Assembly: GCA_036936605.1 (NCBI GenBank)
Contig: JAUPFV010000005.1
Location: 229,243,770-229,307,769 of the forward strand
Origin: Limnanthes douglasii subsp. nivea
Lineage: Eukaryota; Streptophyta; Magnoliopsida; Brassicales; Limnanthaceae
Direction of reading: 5' to 3'
DNA: 64,000 nucleotides
Below are positions 9,625 through 19,745 of this stretch, piece by piece; within the stretch, counting starts at the first letter, position 1, and every line of letters starts with the position of its first letter. The notes below the pieces were generated by a model that saw only the letters and a program-made list of their open reading frames with translations, did no database searches and was not told the DNA's origin. The position numbers and the translations under genes are program-made.

Positions 9625-10092
9625 TGATGAGTCCGAATTCGAAGTGCTCCCCGGAAGGGTAGTCCAAAGTAAATCTCCCCGGAAATTCGGACAGGACTTG
9701 TTGACCGGACAGATGATTTCGAACACTGAAAACTTAAGGCAGTTCGAGCTATGACTAAAGTACTAAAAAACCTAAACACTATCTGACTAAGCTACCTGCA
9801 CATCTGCTTAAAACTTATGGGTCTTTAAACATGACCCGGGTCCATTAAACTTGACCCGAAAGCCCATAAGGGCCCAAATTTCACACTATAAATGCCCAAC
9901 CACCAGCATTAACTAAGGGTAAGAAAAATTAACTGCTGCCAGGCTGCTTAATTCTCTCTCCACCCTTGAAACACCCTGAAATACTTTGGATCACCTTTAA
10001 ACACCACCATACTACCGTGAAACACCCTTACACCGCCTTAAAACTCCACTTAAAATTACTAGCCTACCCTCAGACTACTTTTATCCACACCA
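9625..10092 (+). repeat. Tat-A 3' LTR
   Basis: 468 bp, TG...CA, TATA at 9887-9893, followed by ATTGG at 10093-10097. Confidence 0.95.
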
Positions 10093-10097
10093 ATTGG

Positions 10098-10727
10098 TAC
10101 ACTATATTTATATAAAGTCAAGATACGCTTACTTCATATATTTACACCGGCTTTACTATCACCGGTAAAGTTATCTTACCGTAAAATATATGGTGATGAT
10201 GGGTTTGCCATCTCACCTAAACATGAAAAAAATACATGAGATAAATTAAATTAATTTCAGAAAATATCAAATAACCACTAAGTTGTCACTTCTTAACAAA
10301 TAACCACTAGAATTGTAAATCGATGCATCCCACAAAACAAGATTGAATGTATTCAATATCTATTAATAAATCTAGCAAACTCACACGAATCAGATAAAAA
10401 AAATTGTTAAATAATAAATCATTTCCATTTTTATTCTTAATATTATAATCTATATACACAGAAGATGAAAGATTCAAAACATTATTAATATACGTGAAAG
10501 AAGAATAAAATTCAAAACTTTATAGCAAACATGTGAACCATCATTTGTCTTTCCTCATATACTTATTTAAGTATACTATTTATTTTATATCTTTTAAATT
10601 TAAAATAAAATTATTTCATTAATAAAGTTTTATAAGTATTTTTGGTGTTCTAATTTATAGGTCAAATTTTTAAAATAATATTATTTTATTAATAAAAATT
10701 TATTAAGTGTTTTCAGTATTTTATTTT
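10098..10727. other. hAT interior, right part
   Basis: AT-rich, no reading frame and no transposase motif. It is the remaining interior of the non-autonomous hAT. Confidence 0.55.
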
Positions 10728-11036
10728 ACAGGTGTACAGGTATTTTGGGTTTTATAGGTATGTTTCGGGTTTACATGTCTTTTCGGGTTTCACATGTCTT
10801 TTCGGGTTTACGGGTCTTTTCGGGTTTTACAGGTCAGTTTCGGGTTTACAGGTCTTTTCGGGTTTTACAGGTCAGTTTCGGGTGACACGAACCCAACCCG
10901 AACCCGACCCGTTTTTTTTCGAGTCGGGTTCGTGTCGTGTCTTAATTTCACCGGGTCTGAAATATCAGGTCTCTAACCCTAAAATTTCGGGTCGTGTTCG
11001 TGTTGGGTTTACAGGTCGTGTCCAAAATTGACAGCT
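10728..11036. repeat. hAT right subterminal repeat array
   Basis: About a dozen variants of TTTCGGGTTTACAGGT plus GACACGAACCCAACCCG, ending in ATTGACAGCTCTA. The open frames seen across it are a by-product of the repeats. Confidence 0.75.
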
Positions 11037-11047
11037 CTAGCCTCAAT

Positions 11048-11763
11048 CTCCGCGGGAAGAGGCTCTTCGGGAGGAGTAGCTTCGCTGCCAACAATGGCAA
11101 TACCTTCGGCAGCAGCCAAAGCATCCGTTTCCGGCTCTTCGATATTATCTATCGGGACTGCATCTGATTTAGGGGAGCTAGCCGCAGGAGGGTCGGACAA
11201 TCGAGTAGGAGGATCTGCAACACCAGAACTGCTTCCGGTCCGGGCAAGTTGCGCTTGACGGTTAAGGCCCAAAAAAGTACACACGGTATTGGTGCCAGTC
11301 CGGTACCCCTTAATGTCGTGAGAAAGTTGGACCATTTCAGCGGAGTTTTCCCTCGCGGGCGAAGTGGAGGTTGGAGAATCACCCATAGAAAGGAATTTAG
11401 CTTTGCCTCAACTTCGGGGAGGAAAAGGAGTCGGAGTGGTATAGGAATTCACCGATGAAGGCGTCGGGCGATTGTTTTGAGTAGCAGGGAAGGCAGCGAA
11501 TTGCTGCTTGAAGGGATAACGGTGTTATCAGGGGTACTCGCGTTGGGTGGGACCGGTATAACTAAGGACTCAGCGGGAACCGGTTCGGGTAGTACGGGGT
11601 CATGAGGCAGTGGCACGGGTACAAAAGGCTTCGAAGTGGAACTCCAGATCAGTACCGCGGCTCGATACTCTTCAGCGCAGTCACAGATGTTAGCCCACTC
11701 CTTGAATCCGAACACTGGCTTCTTCTTAGTTTTTGGTTTTGGCTTCGGGTACCTATTTCTCAT
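11048..11763 (-). pseudogene. Antisense ORF start, right arm of palindromic element
   Basis: Minus-strand ATG at 11763 with the same MRNRYPKPKPKTKKK start as the left arm. A 1-bp loss in a C-run near 11487 shifts the frame. After the shift the product continues in the frame that reads MGDSPTSTSPARENSAEM from 11386, then an Ala/Pro/Glu-rich stretch, up to the hAT insertion at 11047. It resumes at 4043 with VITTNYHRWF. TATA at 11848-11855. It is an inactive relative of the Tat-A antisense ORF. Confidence 0.62.
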
Positions 11764-12296
11764 AAAATAGGCTCTCTCTTTTTAAAATAATCCAGATAGC
11801 ACTTTCTCTCTCTAGAACGCCTCTGAGAGCGATTCATGTTTGTGAGGTATTTATAAGCACCCCCACCTAGCCGTTACGCGTACGAGGAAGTCCAAGCGAC
11901 GAAAAGCAGCGGGAAATCGAAAAGACCTCTTGAAAAACTGTCCAAACAAGCACGCTTCGAGTAATCGGTCAACACGTGTCGCCCTTAATCAGACTAGCGC
12001 AGTAAGCATGTACTAGCTAGCTCAGGCAGAGGCATTAGATGGGCCGCATCTACCCGATTTATTTTTCAAAACCTGGTTGTCGGTCCAGGCCCATGTAGAA
12101 GTCACTGAGAGAGATCGGAAGCAGACCCAAAATGAATTATAACAGCGTCGGGGCTAAACGCGACCGACCATAGAGGGTCGGAAATCAATTGAAAGAAAAG
12201 GTCCGGCCGAGGTAAACCAATCAATCGATACCAGAGGCTAAGGGACGGAGGCGCTCCAAGCTGATTCTTTTACAAGTCTTCATTCGCGATGCTCTT

Positions 12297-12313
12297 GAAG
12301 ACTGGGGGGCTAC
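12297..12313 (+). other. Polypurine tract beside the right LTR
   Basis: GAAGACTGGGGGGCTAC directly precedes the LTR start TGATAAGG. It is the inverted partner of the tract at 2583-2599. Confidence 0.8.
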
Positions 12314-12647
12314 TGATAAGGGAGCAATTCACCAATATTAATAAAAAGGAGTCAATTGTAAATAGAAGGAAATTAATATATCCGCTACAATATTTATTGT
12401 TTATTAGAAGATGATTTGTAAATAAAGTATTTTATGAAGGACTAAAAGAGAAATAAAGCAAGACCACCAAGGACATTAATGAGTCCACCCTTCCCCACTA
12501 TAAAAGGAGACCCATTATTCTTGGGTAGGTGGGACAATTTCTTAATATAATATTCTCTTTCTACTTTCTCTCTCTAGAATATTGAGCCTTAGTCACATCA
12601 GGTCCAGTATCCAACATTATTCTCTTTTGTCATTTATTCTCTCATCA
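12314..12647 (+). repeat. LTR of palindromic element, right
   Basis: 334 bp, from TGATAAGGGAGC to TCTCTCATCA; TATAAAAG at 12499-12506. The duplication TGGTG follows at 12648-12652. Confidence 0.9.
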
Positions 12648-12652
12648 TGGTG

Positions 12653-13072
12653 AATTGGAAGAGATAATATACATGTATTGAAGAGATATGAAGAAGGATA
12701 TGGGGTTATGTGTGTTTGTTGAAGAGACAATTCTATGGGCTGGAATAGACGTTGAGATAGTGGAATAAAATATTTGATTCTTTTATGAGATCCATTATAT
12801 ATATATATATATATACTACGAAAACTGTGTGTATTGGAATATTGAGGCACACATGGAGAGACGTTGTTGAGAATGAGTGATTGATAGTGGCTATTGGCTA
12901 ATATTCCTAGCGAATAAATTTATTTGAATAATCTAACCAAGGTATCGTTAATTTCAAAGCTCACGAGTTACACGAGACTAGTGCAAGTCTGGGATGTAGG
13001 TGACTTTGTCTATAAAAAATAGAATATTGGGTGCAAGGGATACTGGAGTTACTATAGGCGTAGGTGGATAAT
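12653..13072 (+). pseudogene. Ty1/copia RT remnant, 3' part
   Basis: Continues the copia RT after the palindromic insertion: HGELEEIIYM, then a WNKIFDSFM block (copia WYKRFDSFM) and, after an (AT)n expansion at 12795-12815, YENCVYWN (copia YDxCVY). Stops and frameshifts are frequent. The stretch from about 12890 to 13070 is too decayed to read. It ends in a purine-rich AGGTGGATAAT just before a TGTTAAGTG LTR-like start at 13073. Confidence 0.7.
12795..12815. repeat. (TA)n microsatellite in copia remnant
   Basis: About ten TA units inside the decayed RT. Confidence 0.85.
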
Positions 13073-13430
13073 TGTTAAGTGTCGCTAGAAGTAACTCAAA
13101 GCGGAATCCTTTATTTAAATATGTATTTTATATTAATTAGGTCTACTAATTTTTAATCTTCTTATATTGGTTATATTTCTTTTTAGATTTCTTAATTAAT
13201 AGATTAGAAGTTATCACAACTATCATATAAAATAAGAATAAATTGTTATGCAACGTATGAGAAAATTCGTGAGTAATATATTTATGGATCTAGAAAAATA
13301 GTTTTAGTTTTTTTAGATAAGTGTGAGAGATAAACAGTAAGGAAGAGAGAGTTTTATGAATCACTAATTCATGTTATGTTTGAGATTCTTTTCTCTAACC
13401 TACTAATTAATAAAAAAGGTGTTTATTTCT
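13073..13430 (+). repeat. Probable copia 3' LTR remnant
   Basis: Starts TGTTAAGTG after a polypurine-like GGTGGATAAT. The word GTGAGAGATAAACA followed by ATGAATCA also occurs at about 41590-41630, suggesting a second copy of the family there. The right boundary is uncertain. Confidence 0.35.
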
Positions 13431-13959
13431 TATGGATTTTCACAATCTAAACCACGTTAAAATGGTTAATTATTTTCTCCGAATATTCGTTAATCGAGAC
13501 ATTGGTTCTTGCCTCGGGCAAAGAATAGTTTTACCCAACACTTTTTTTATGGTAGTCATTACCATCTTTATTTACCGTATAGACTTTAAATTATTTTTAT
13601 CGTTAGAAATATTTTCGTATTAAAAACAAACTTGCAACAATGTTTTTTGAATATCTCATAAAATATTAAGACTTAGATACATATTTAGTAATTGTTTCTT
13701 AGAAACATCTCTTATTTGCTTTGACTTTTTGAAAATTTATTTGAGGGTTAAAAAAACATTTTGGATTTCGATACGAGCAACTAGTAATCAAGTATGATTG
13801 ATACACTTTGGTAAATAAAGAAGATATTTATGCTTAACAGGTTTATAAGAATTATAAAATTCAGTAGTTACCTACAAAAAGCCACGTCTAATAAAAATAT
13901 CTTTTATCTGCGGTGTACTTTAATGAAAAAAACAATTTCAAACAAACATTTGTATTGTC

Positions 13960-14140
13960 CTCGTTGCTGCGACGAACGAGAGTCGTTGCGGCGAGACAAT
14001 AGTTAATGATGGTTTTCAACCGCAACAAGTTTCGTTGCGGTAAGTTTTCAAACTCCATGTCCAATAAGTCTTTAAAATTTTCACCATCCTCAGCTACGTT
14101 GATATGGCGATTCAATAAAAACGTTATGAGCGCCACGACG
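13960..14140. repeat. GCGACGAA / TTCGTTGC dispersed repeat, copy 2
   Basis: Words CTGCGACGAAC, GTCGTTGCGGCG, TTTCGTTGCGG and CACGACGAA occur within 180 bp. The first 60 bp align with 1183-1250. Confidence 0.4.
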
Positions 14141-14421
14141 AATTTTGTTCTATACTGTGGTGATTTGATTATTTTTGTTTGGATAAATCTACTTTTGTGT
14201 TTTTTTTTCTATCCATTTTAAATTTACTATGATAATCCAAACTTTCATTTAATCAATATTTTTAATATATATGTATTCGTATGTTTAAAAATAATATGCT
14301 ATCAACTATCAACATGGTTTGTCTTCCTCCGTATCTTATATTGAAAAATAACTAACTATCGATCCATATCTTTTAAATAAAATCAAAAAATACATTTTTA
14401 ATTTAAATTTTGTTCGGTGCA

Positions 14422-14529
14422 GGTTCAAAGTGACTAAAGCATGAACTGCTAGAAGTAAGCACGTAAATTGTTGAGGGTTCAAAGTGACTAAAGCATGAAC
14501 TGCTAGAAGTAAGCACGTAAATTGTTGAG
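14422..14529. repeat. 54-bp tandem duplication (2 copies)
   Basis: Units start at 14422 and 14476 (GGTTCAAAGTGACTAAAGC) and are nearly identical. Confidence 0.9.
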
Positions 14530-15545
14530 AGTTAAGTGCAAATATAAAGTGTGTGAGACATAAACTTAGTTGAGGCTCATGTGTAAAAATGTATGTTATA
14601 ACCTAAGAGAATGAACTCAGTCGAGACTTGAAAATAAATAAATAACCGGAACCGAATTTGGTAATTTTGTTTGGTTTTCATCAACGAATTTCAACCAAAA
14701 ATATTTTGATTACGGCTCATTAATGACCATATATTTTAAAACCTTTGCGTCCATTCTTATGTCAATTGAAGTGAATCGGGATATTTAGACCTTTGAGCTT
14801 GGTTCGAACATAAAACAAATGTTTCTATCCAAGCTCAACCTTTTACTATATTGATTAAAAATATAAGACCAAATTCCGTTCGAAACCATCATTAGACTAA
14901 TATGATTTGGTTTGCTAGGTTTGAACTCCGATTTGAACTGAAAATCTTATAAGATTTGAATAGGCCTTGCATACCCTACACAATTACGTTAATACGGTGT
15001 GGGTATGAAACCAAACAAACCGGATATTGAATTTTAAGACAACAGACTGATGGTTGACAGACTATAGAAATAATTAGCCTAAGCGGTAGAGGTTGAATAG
15101 ACTTTCTCACCTCCGTCTTAAACAACGTTATAAATGCCTTGTACTACTGGGTATGATTTAATTTCTGGGTTTCAAGTTTTAATTTTCATATGGTACCCAA
15201 TATTCTCCGGGATCCACTATCAATTGGGTTGTAACTAGACTATGACATGAAACCACCAACAATAAATTCTCATAAATTCACTTTATAACTATATACATAT
15301 ACATACACATTCGTGGAGTATTAAATGCACAAGGAAATTATTTGTGACGTAGAGAGAAATGGATTAAGATATTAATTGACATTTACTAATCAAAGTTTTA
15401 CTACAACGGAGAGGAATTAACCTCAAATTCGAATAAACCAAGAACCATATTCGACAAATACATTAAAATGTCTAATTGTAGCTTTATCCTCTAATACAGT
15501 TATGCTGATCTTGAACTAGGCTGATTAATCACATTTTTCCGTACT

Positions 15546-16380
15546 TTAAAATAAGGGCGAATGGGACGGTGAAGAATTTACCAGATTAAGAATACTGTTC
15601 CAGTAGTTCTTGTTATCTTCATAGTAATCACTTCCGCCGCTGTTATCTGATTCTTTTGCGTTCTCTGACAAACTAGGCTCACCGCTAAGTAAGAGATTAG
15701 TAAACCCGTCTTCGACCAGATTAGCTTGAACTGCGGGCTCATGTGCAGAGCTCCAAGCCCCTTCCATTGACACTGTCAAATCATGAATGGTTGATGTGAA
15801 AGAGAGTGAGTTTTCAACTTCGTCTTTGAAAAATTTCAATTCGATTTCGCCTTCTTCTTTAATCTCAGACGAACCTGAGCTGCTACCAACAAACTCAATC
15901 ATATTGTTGTTACTTGTTGGTATGCGTTTGGCGAGTTGACCATTCTCAGATAAAGTGAGGGTAGAAGTTGGGGACTCGAGGCTACCGGTCAGAAGCATAG
16001 CAGGAGCTGAAGTAGATGGAGAGAAAGCAGATGACATGTTGTTGAGCTGATGACGTTGAAATGATTGAGAACGTAGCTTTGATTCTCTGACCAAACGAGC
16101 CTCAGCTTCTAGCCGAGCACTCTCCCACTGAGCCATGTGGCTAAGATTAGATGCGTTTTTGGATTGACCATCATGGGTTAAAAGGGTATCGTTTTTGGGT
16201 TTGTGGGTTACAGGATCTATCCCCATTTTGGCTAACCTTTTCTTCAGATGTGTATTCCAGTAGTTCTTGATCTCATTATCCGTTCTCTGTGGTAAGTGAG
16301 TGGCTATAGCCGACCACCTGGCAACAGATAAAATCAAACAAACTTCAAAATAAATTGATTTTTAAAATCATCAAATTATA

Positions 16381-16443
<63 letters not shown>

Positions 16444-17638
16444 AGCATTCAGCAAACAAGTATGAGAACAGCAAGCATGAAAATATCACCCACGGCAAAT
16501 TAAGGTCTACATTAAGTAGGTCAAATAGACGAGCTCTTAATCAAATAGGGTTACATCGAGGTTCAAGATTGGATCCTTGTTTGCCAGCTTCACTAGTGGA
16601 GAATAATTCACTAAAATGATCAGGATTAAGCATATATCTGTTTACTATTTATTTAAGCAGATAATACCAAGTTTGTGAAGGGACTTATAAAAATTGCTAT
16701 AAAAAGAATCTACTTATGCAGAAAACACTACGAATCCATTTACAGCACCAAAGAAATATAATATTCATATGGTTTACTTTTTAACATTTCTTTTATCAGG
16801 ATAACTCATTATCTAACTGTTGCATTTAATACCATTCTATTAATAGAAATGTCAGAAACAGTGACTTGGAGTAAATGAGTGAAGTATAGCGGAAGATATA
16901 GGTCAGAAGGAAAACAGTAACAAGATTCAAATTTCACCTCATGTGTCCCTATACTGGCCAATGAATTTGGCTAAAATTCTGAATTCAAATAATAATCATA
17001 AAAGAAGGGTTCTACTAATAAGTTGGGAAGTAACTGGAGGCTATTAAAGCTGGAACATGGCAGCACAGAGGATAGAGTCAGAAAAGTCAATAAAATAAAA
17101 TTAATTTGCAGTCGGTGAAAAGAAAAACACCACAAAATATCTTTGTAAATGAGGAACAAGAATGTATATGGGATTATGAGGATTTATGTGTTGTAGATCA
17201 CTCAACCATTTTCATCATATGTAGAATACTAAAAGAAACCTTACACATTACTTCTCTTATGAAAAAAAACTGATGAATCTGAAACTAAACCTGTTCCCTA
17301 AGAGGGCATGGAGCTGGATGATGGTTTGTTCTTCTTGTAAACTAAACTTTCCCCTCTTAATGTCAGGCCTCAGATAATTAGTCCATCTAAGCCTGCAGCT
17401 CTTTCCACACCTTTGTAACCCTGTAAAGCAATTAGAAACACGAATAAGATAAAAGGAAAAGAAAACAAACAGTGAAACAGAAAATAATGGAATATGATAG
17501 ATCACCAGCTTTTGCCGGTAAAGCACGCCAGCTTCCATGTCCATGTTCTTCGATGTAAGCAAGAAGTTTCTGGTCTTCTTCAGGTGTCCATGGTCCTTTC
17601 TTTAAACCCACCTTGTCACAGCATGGCGACCGGCCCAT
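15546..17638 (-). CDS. MYB16/MYB106-like: R2R3-MYB transcription factor, MIXTA-like (subgroup 9)
   Basis: Exons 17638-17506 (133 bp), 17420-17291 (130 bp) and 16317-15546, with introns of 85 and 973 bp, all GT-AG; 344 aa. The 133/130 bp first exons are the classic R2R3-MYB pattern. R2 (about 14-64) has regular Trp at 17, 37 and 57. R3 (about 67-115) includes [19 protein letters not shown] and [11 protein letters not shown]. The motif [18 protein letters not shown] (about 150-167) marks subgroup 9, and the C-terminus [15 protein letters not shown] is typical of MYB16/MYB106. The bHLH-binding signature of R3 is absent. Family knowledge: nuclear regulators of conical epidermal cells, trichomes and cuticle. 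The paralogue cannot be decided. Confidence 0.95.
16384..16441. repeat. (TA)n microsatellite in MYB intron 2
   Basis: About 58 bp of uninterrupted TA inside the 973-bp second intron, about 70 bp from the 3' splice site of exon 3. It is likely to be length-variable. Confidence 0.95.
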
Positions 17639-17971
17639 TTGCTTCTGAAATCACCAAAGAAGTAATAGGTTTCGTTTGGCTCTTTATGAAACAAAAGAAA
17701 TGAAAAGATTATGGATAAAAAAGATAGGGGATCTGAGCTTGTATATGAGGAGTGTAAAGAAGAAAGGTCAGTGGAATAAATGGGATAGGTAAATTACGTT
17801 GATGAGAAAGCAATCACATGGCAGAGGTACTTTATTTTAATTTATCAAAAGCTCAAACTGGTGGCAAAGCTAAGAATGCAGGTTTACTTGATTTATAGGG
17901 CACACAAGCATGTCCCATTACGATGTGAAGCTTATTTTAGACCTCTTAGATAGTATCGTATTTATTGCACT

Positions 17972-18142
17972 GAGGCAACTTCTTGATTTATTTTCAAGGT
18001 CTAAGTTTTACTCTCACGTTTCCCTACACTACCTTTAAGGGTAAACCATATAGCTTAAAGAGGCCACTTCTTGATTTACTTTCAATGTTTAAGTTTTACT
18101 CTCAAATTTCCCTACACTATCTTTAAGGGTAAACCCTATCAG
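17972..18142. repeat. 88-bp tandem duplication upstream of MYB
   Basis: Units begin at 17972 and 18060 (GAGGCAACTTCTTGATTTA / GAGGCCACTTCTTGATTTA), about 90% identical by eye. They lie about 350 bp upstream of the MYB ATG. Confidence 0.85.
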
Positions 18143-19230
18143 TATAACTTTTTCTAATTTAATTTTTAAAAGAGGTTAATAGTGAGACAAAGTTAACTAT
18201 CTAAAGGCAGGATTTTGGATATAATCCTTTCCAAGGCTCAGTTGAAAGAATTTTATGTTTTATGATTTTATCAGTCCTTTTTACATTTGGTCCAGGCAAT
18301 ACATTAAATGTCTGCTCTTAATGTTATCGGAGATAAGGACTGCGATGAAGATTATGACGACTAGATGTGTAAAAATGAAGACAGTAATGTCTTCGCATCG
18401 ACTTTTCCAAGGTGGGTCTGTACATAAATATGACACATATATAAACATGATGTGTACATATTAATATAAAAATACACACATATACTATCCCGAGAACTAA
18501 TATAAGTTTAGCTTTTGTGTTTGCTGTATAAAATAGTCTTATTGTTACAAAAACTTATATAGAAACTGGCCATCAGCAAATGTCTCTCCATCAGTCCAAC
18601 CATCAACTTATATCTCTCTCCATCAGTCCAACTATGGTTTTGGATAAGCGACCCCATGTTTTTTCAAAAAGATGTTGTATTTTGGCAGGCTAAACAATTT
18701 ACAAGAGCAATGTAGGGAGTCGGTGAATTTCTCAAACCAAGACCATAAACAAACTGAGACTATAGTTATGTACGGGTAATATCTTGCAGCCGCACCACCT
18801 ATACATCAAATGACTAGCCATCTCTAGATTCACTGAGCCATAGCATGAACCAGGAGCTATAAATTTAAAGGTACATAACCAAAAGGACTGTCTCTACTTT
18901 GTTTGTCTCGATAAATAGACTTAGGGATATGTCAAACTTACTAGGATATAGAGTACCCCATACCCATAGCCTAAGTTCAAGTTCGGTGCCTTTTAAATCC
19001 TAAACACCTTTTAAAGTAAAGGATCAGCATTATTGTATTTCTAGACATAGCCAACGTATCAAGTCTTTCATTAATATACATTGTTCACATTCAGTTCCCT
19101 TGCTGGTTTGAGACTTGAAGCGAGCATTTTGGTTGCCCTGGTCGAAGTGATACAGTCATACTCCGTTGAATTATTGCTTCTCCTTACATTGATCACTCTT
19201 TTGTTTGTATAGTTGTTTTACATTATGAAA

Positions 19231-19283
19231 TATACATACATGTATGTATGTATGTACGTACGTATAGATAGATAGATAGATAT
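19231..19283. repeat. (GTAT)n / (TAGA)n microsatellite
   Basis: ATGTATGTATGTATGTACGT followed by GATAGATAGATAGATA. Confidence 0.85.
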
Positions 19284-19745
19284 AAACTTGATCTAGTTAG
19301 TAGCTATTGACTAAACCTTAACTGAGTTACTCAACTAATGACTAGTACACCCCTAAATCAATTGTTTTAGTTCTAAGATCAATTGTTCTATTACGTATAG
19401 ACCAGTACATTTGATATATAGATCAATTGAGTGCAAAATTAAAGGCTGAGACTAAAGCTACTGATTGAAAATCTATAAGTTTCTATCAGCTTAAAGGGTT
19501 GTTATTTATAAAACTGATCATGTACATTATAACTGACCTCATTCCTGTTAAGAACGTTGATATTTATTCGAATTGAGACTAGAAAAGTACTAGAAAAATG
19601 CAGAGGCTGATTCAGATCAACAACCGCGAAAATATAGATTAAATTTTGAATAAACAAAATCAGAACCCCAAGAGCTCAGATGTAATTCGCCCAAAATGTA
19701 GGAAAACTAAGAAAGGGGAAATATTTAAGAAATCACTGTTGCAGC

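Larger units (their letters stand above)
4389..10092 (+). mobile_element. Tat-A: young, internally deleted Tat-lineage Ty3/gypsy element
   Basis: Complete insertion with 468-bp LTRs, TG...CA ends, a primer-binding site, a polypurine tract and a 5-bp target duplication (ATTGG). I count three LTR differences by eye, so it is young (about 0.25 My if 1.3e-8 substitutions per site per year applies). The sense side holds only integrase, joined directly to the region after the primer-binding site. gag, protease, RT and RNase H are gone. The antisense side keeps a long ORF (6272-9191). It is therefore a non-autonomous derivative that depended on a helper. Tat-B at 45212 is an older relative. Confidence 0.93.
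4044..11039. mobile_element. Non-autonomous hAT element, split by Tat-A
   Basis: Short imperfect terminal inverted repeats (CAGGGCTGTCAATTT and the reverse complement of AAATTGACAGCTCTA) flank it, with a perfect 8-bp target duplication. Without the Tat-A insertion it is about 1287 bp and encodes no transposase. Both subterminal regions (about 4050-4280 and 10728-11036) are packed with variants of GGGTTCGTGTCGGGTTT and ACCCGAACCCGACC, the usual sort of transposase-binding array. The interior holds a tRNA-Ala-like gene. It needs a hAT transposase from elsewhere to move. Confidence 0.85.
2250..12647. mobile_element. Palindromic Tat-lineage LTR element with two inverted 3' ends
   Basis: Both termini are the same LTR in opposite orientation, with the U5 end (...TCTCATCA) outward on each side. 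On the inner side of each LTR is a polypurine tract, not a primer-binding site. The left arm (2250 to about 3511) is an inverted copy of the right end (about 11390-12647). Both arms carry the start of an antisense ORF with a PKPKPKTKKKP motif. From 3512 the sequence continues, interrupted by a hAT, as a single copy of the 3' region. The flanks carry a 5-bp duplication (TGGTG). The arms differ at about 19 of 334 LTR positions by eye. Assignment to Tat rests on the aORF domain (LFNWVLKFPLDPEI, CIMASRLSG). Confidence 0.8.
13431..15545. other. Intergenic, downstream of the MYB gene
   Basis: AT-rich, no credible gene. It holds the second GCGACGAA/CGTTGCGG patch (13960-14140) and a 54-bp tandem duplication (14422-14529). 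The last 200 bp probably contain the MYB 3' UTR, but no poly(A) signal can be chosen. Confidence 0.5.
17639..19745. other. MYB upstream region
   Basis: Promoter side of the MYB gene. A weak CATATACAA TATA-like element lies near 17740 on the minus strand. It includes an 88-bp tandem duplication (17972-18142) and GTAT/TAGA simple repeats (19231-19283). No other gene is visible. Confidence 0.4.

Noticed and set aside
10732..11031. 99-residue frame rich in GFxGLFGFYRSVSG repeats
   Set aside because: It is translation of the hAT subterminal repeat array, with no coding signature.
2250..12647. Palindromic element as a TIR DNA transposon
   Set aside because: The 'inverted repeats' contain a TATA box, TG/CA ends and an adjacent polypurine tract, and the duplication is 5 bp. 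These are LTR retroelement features.
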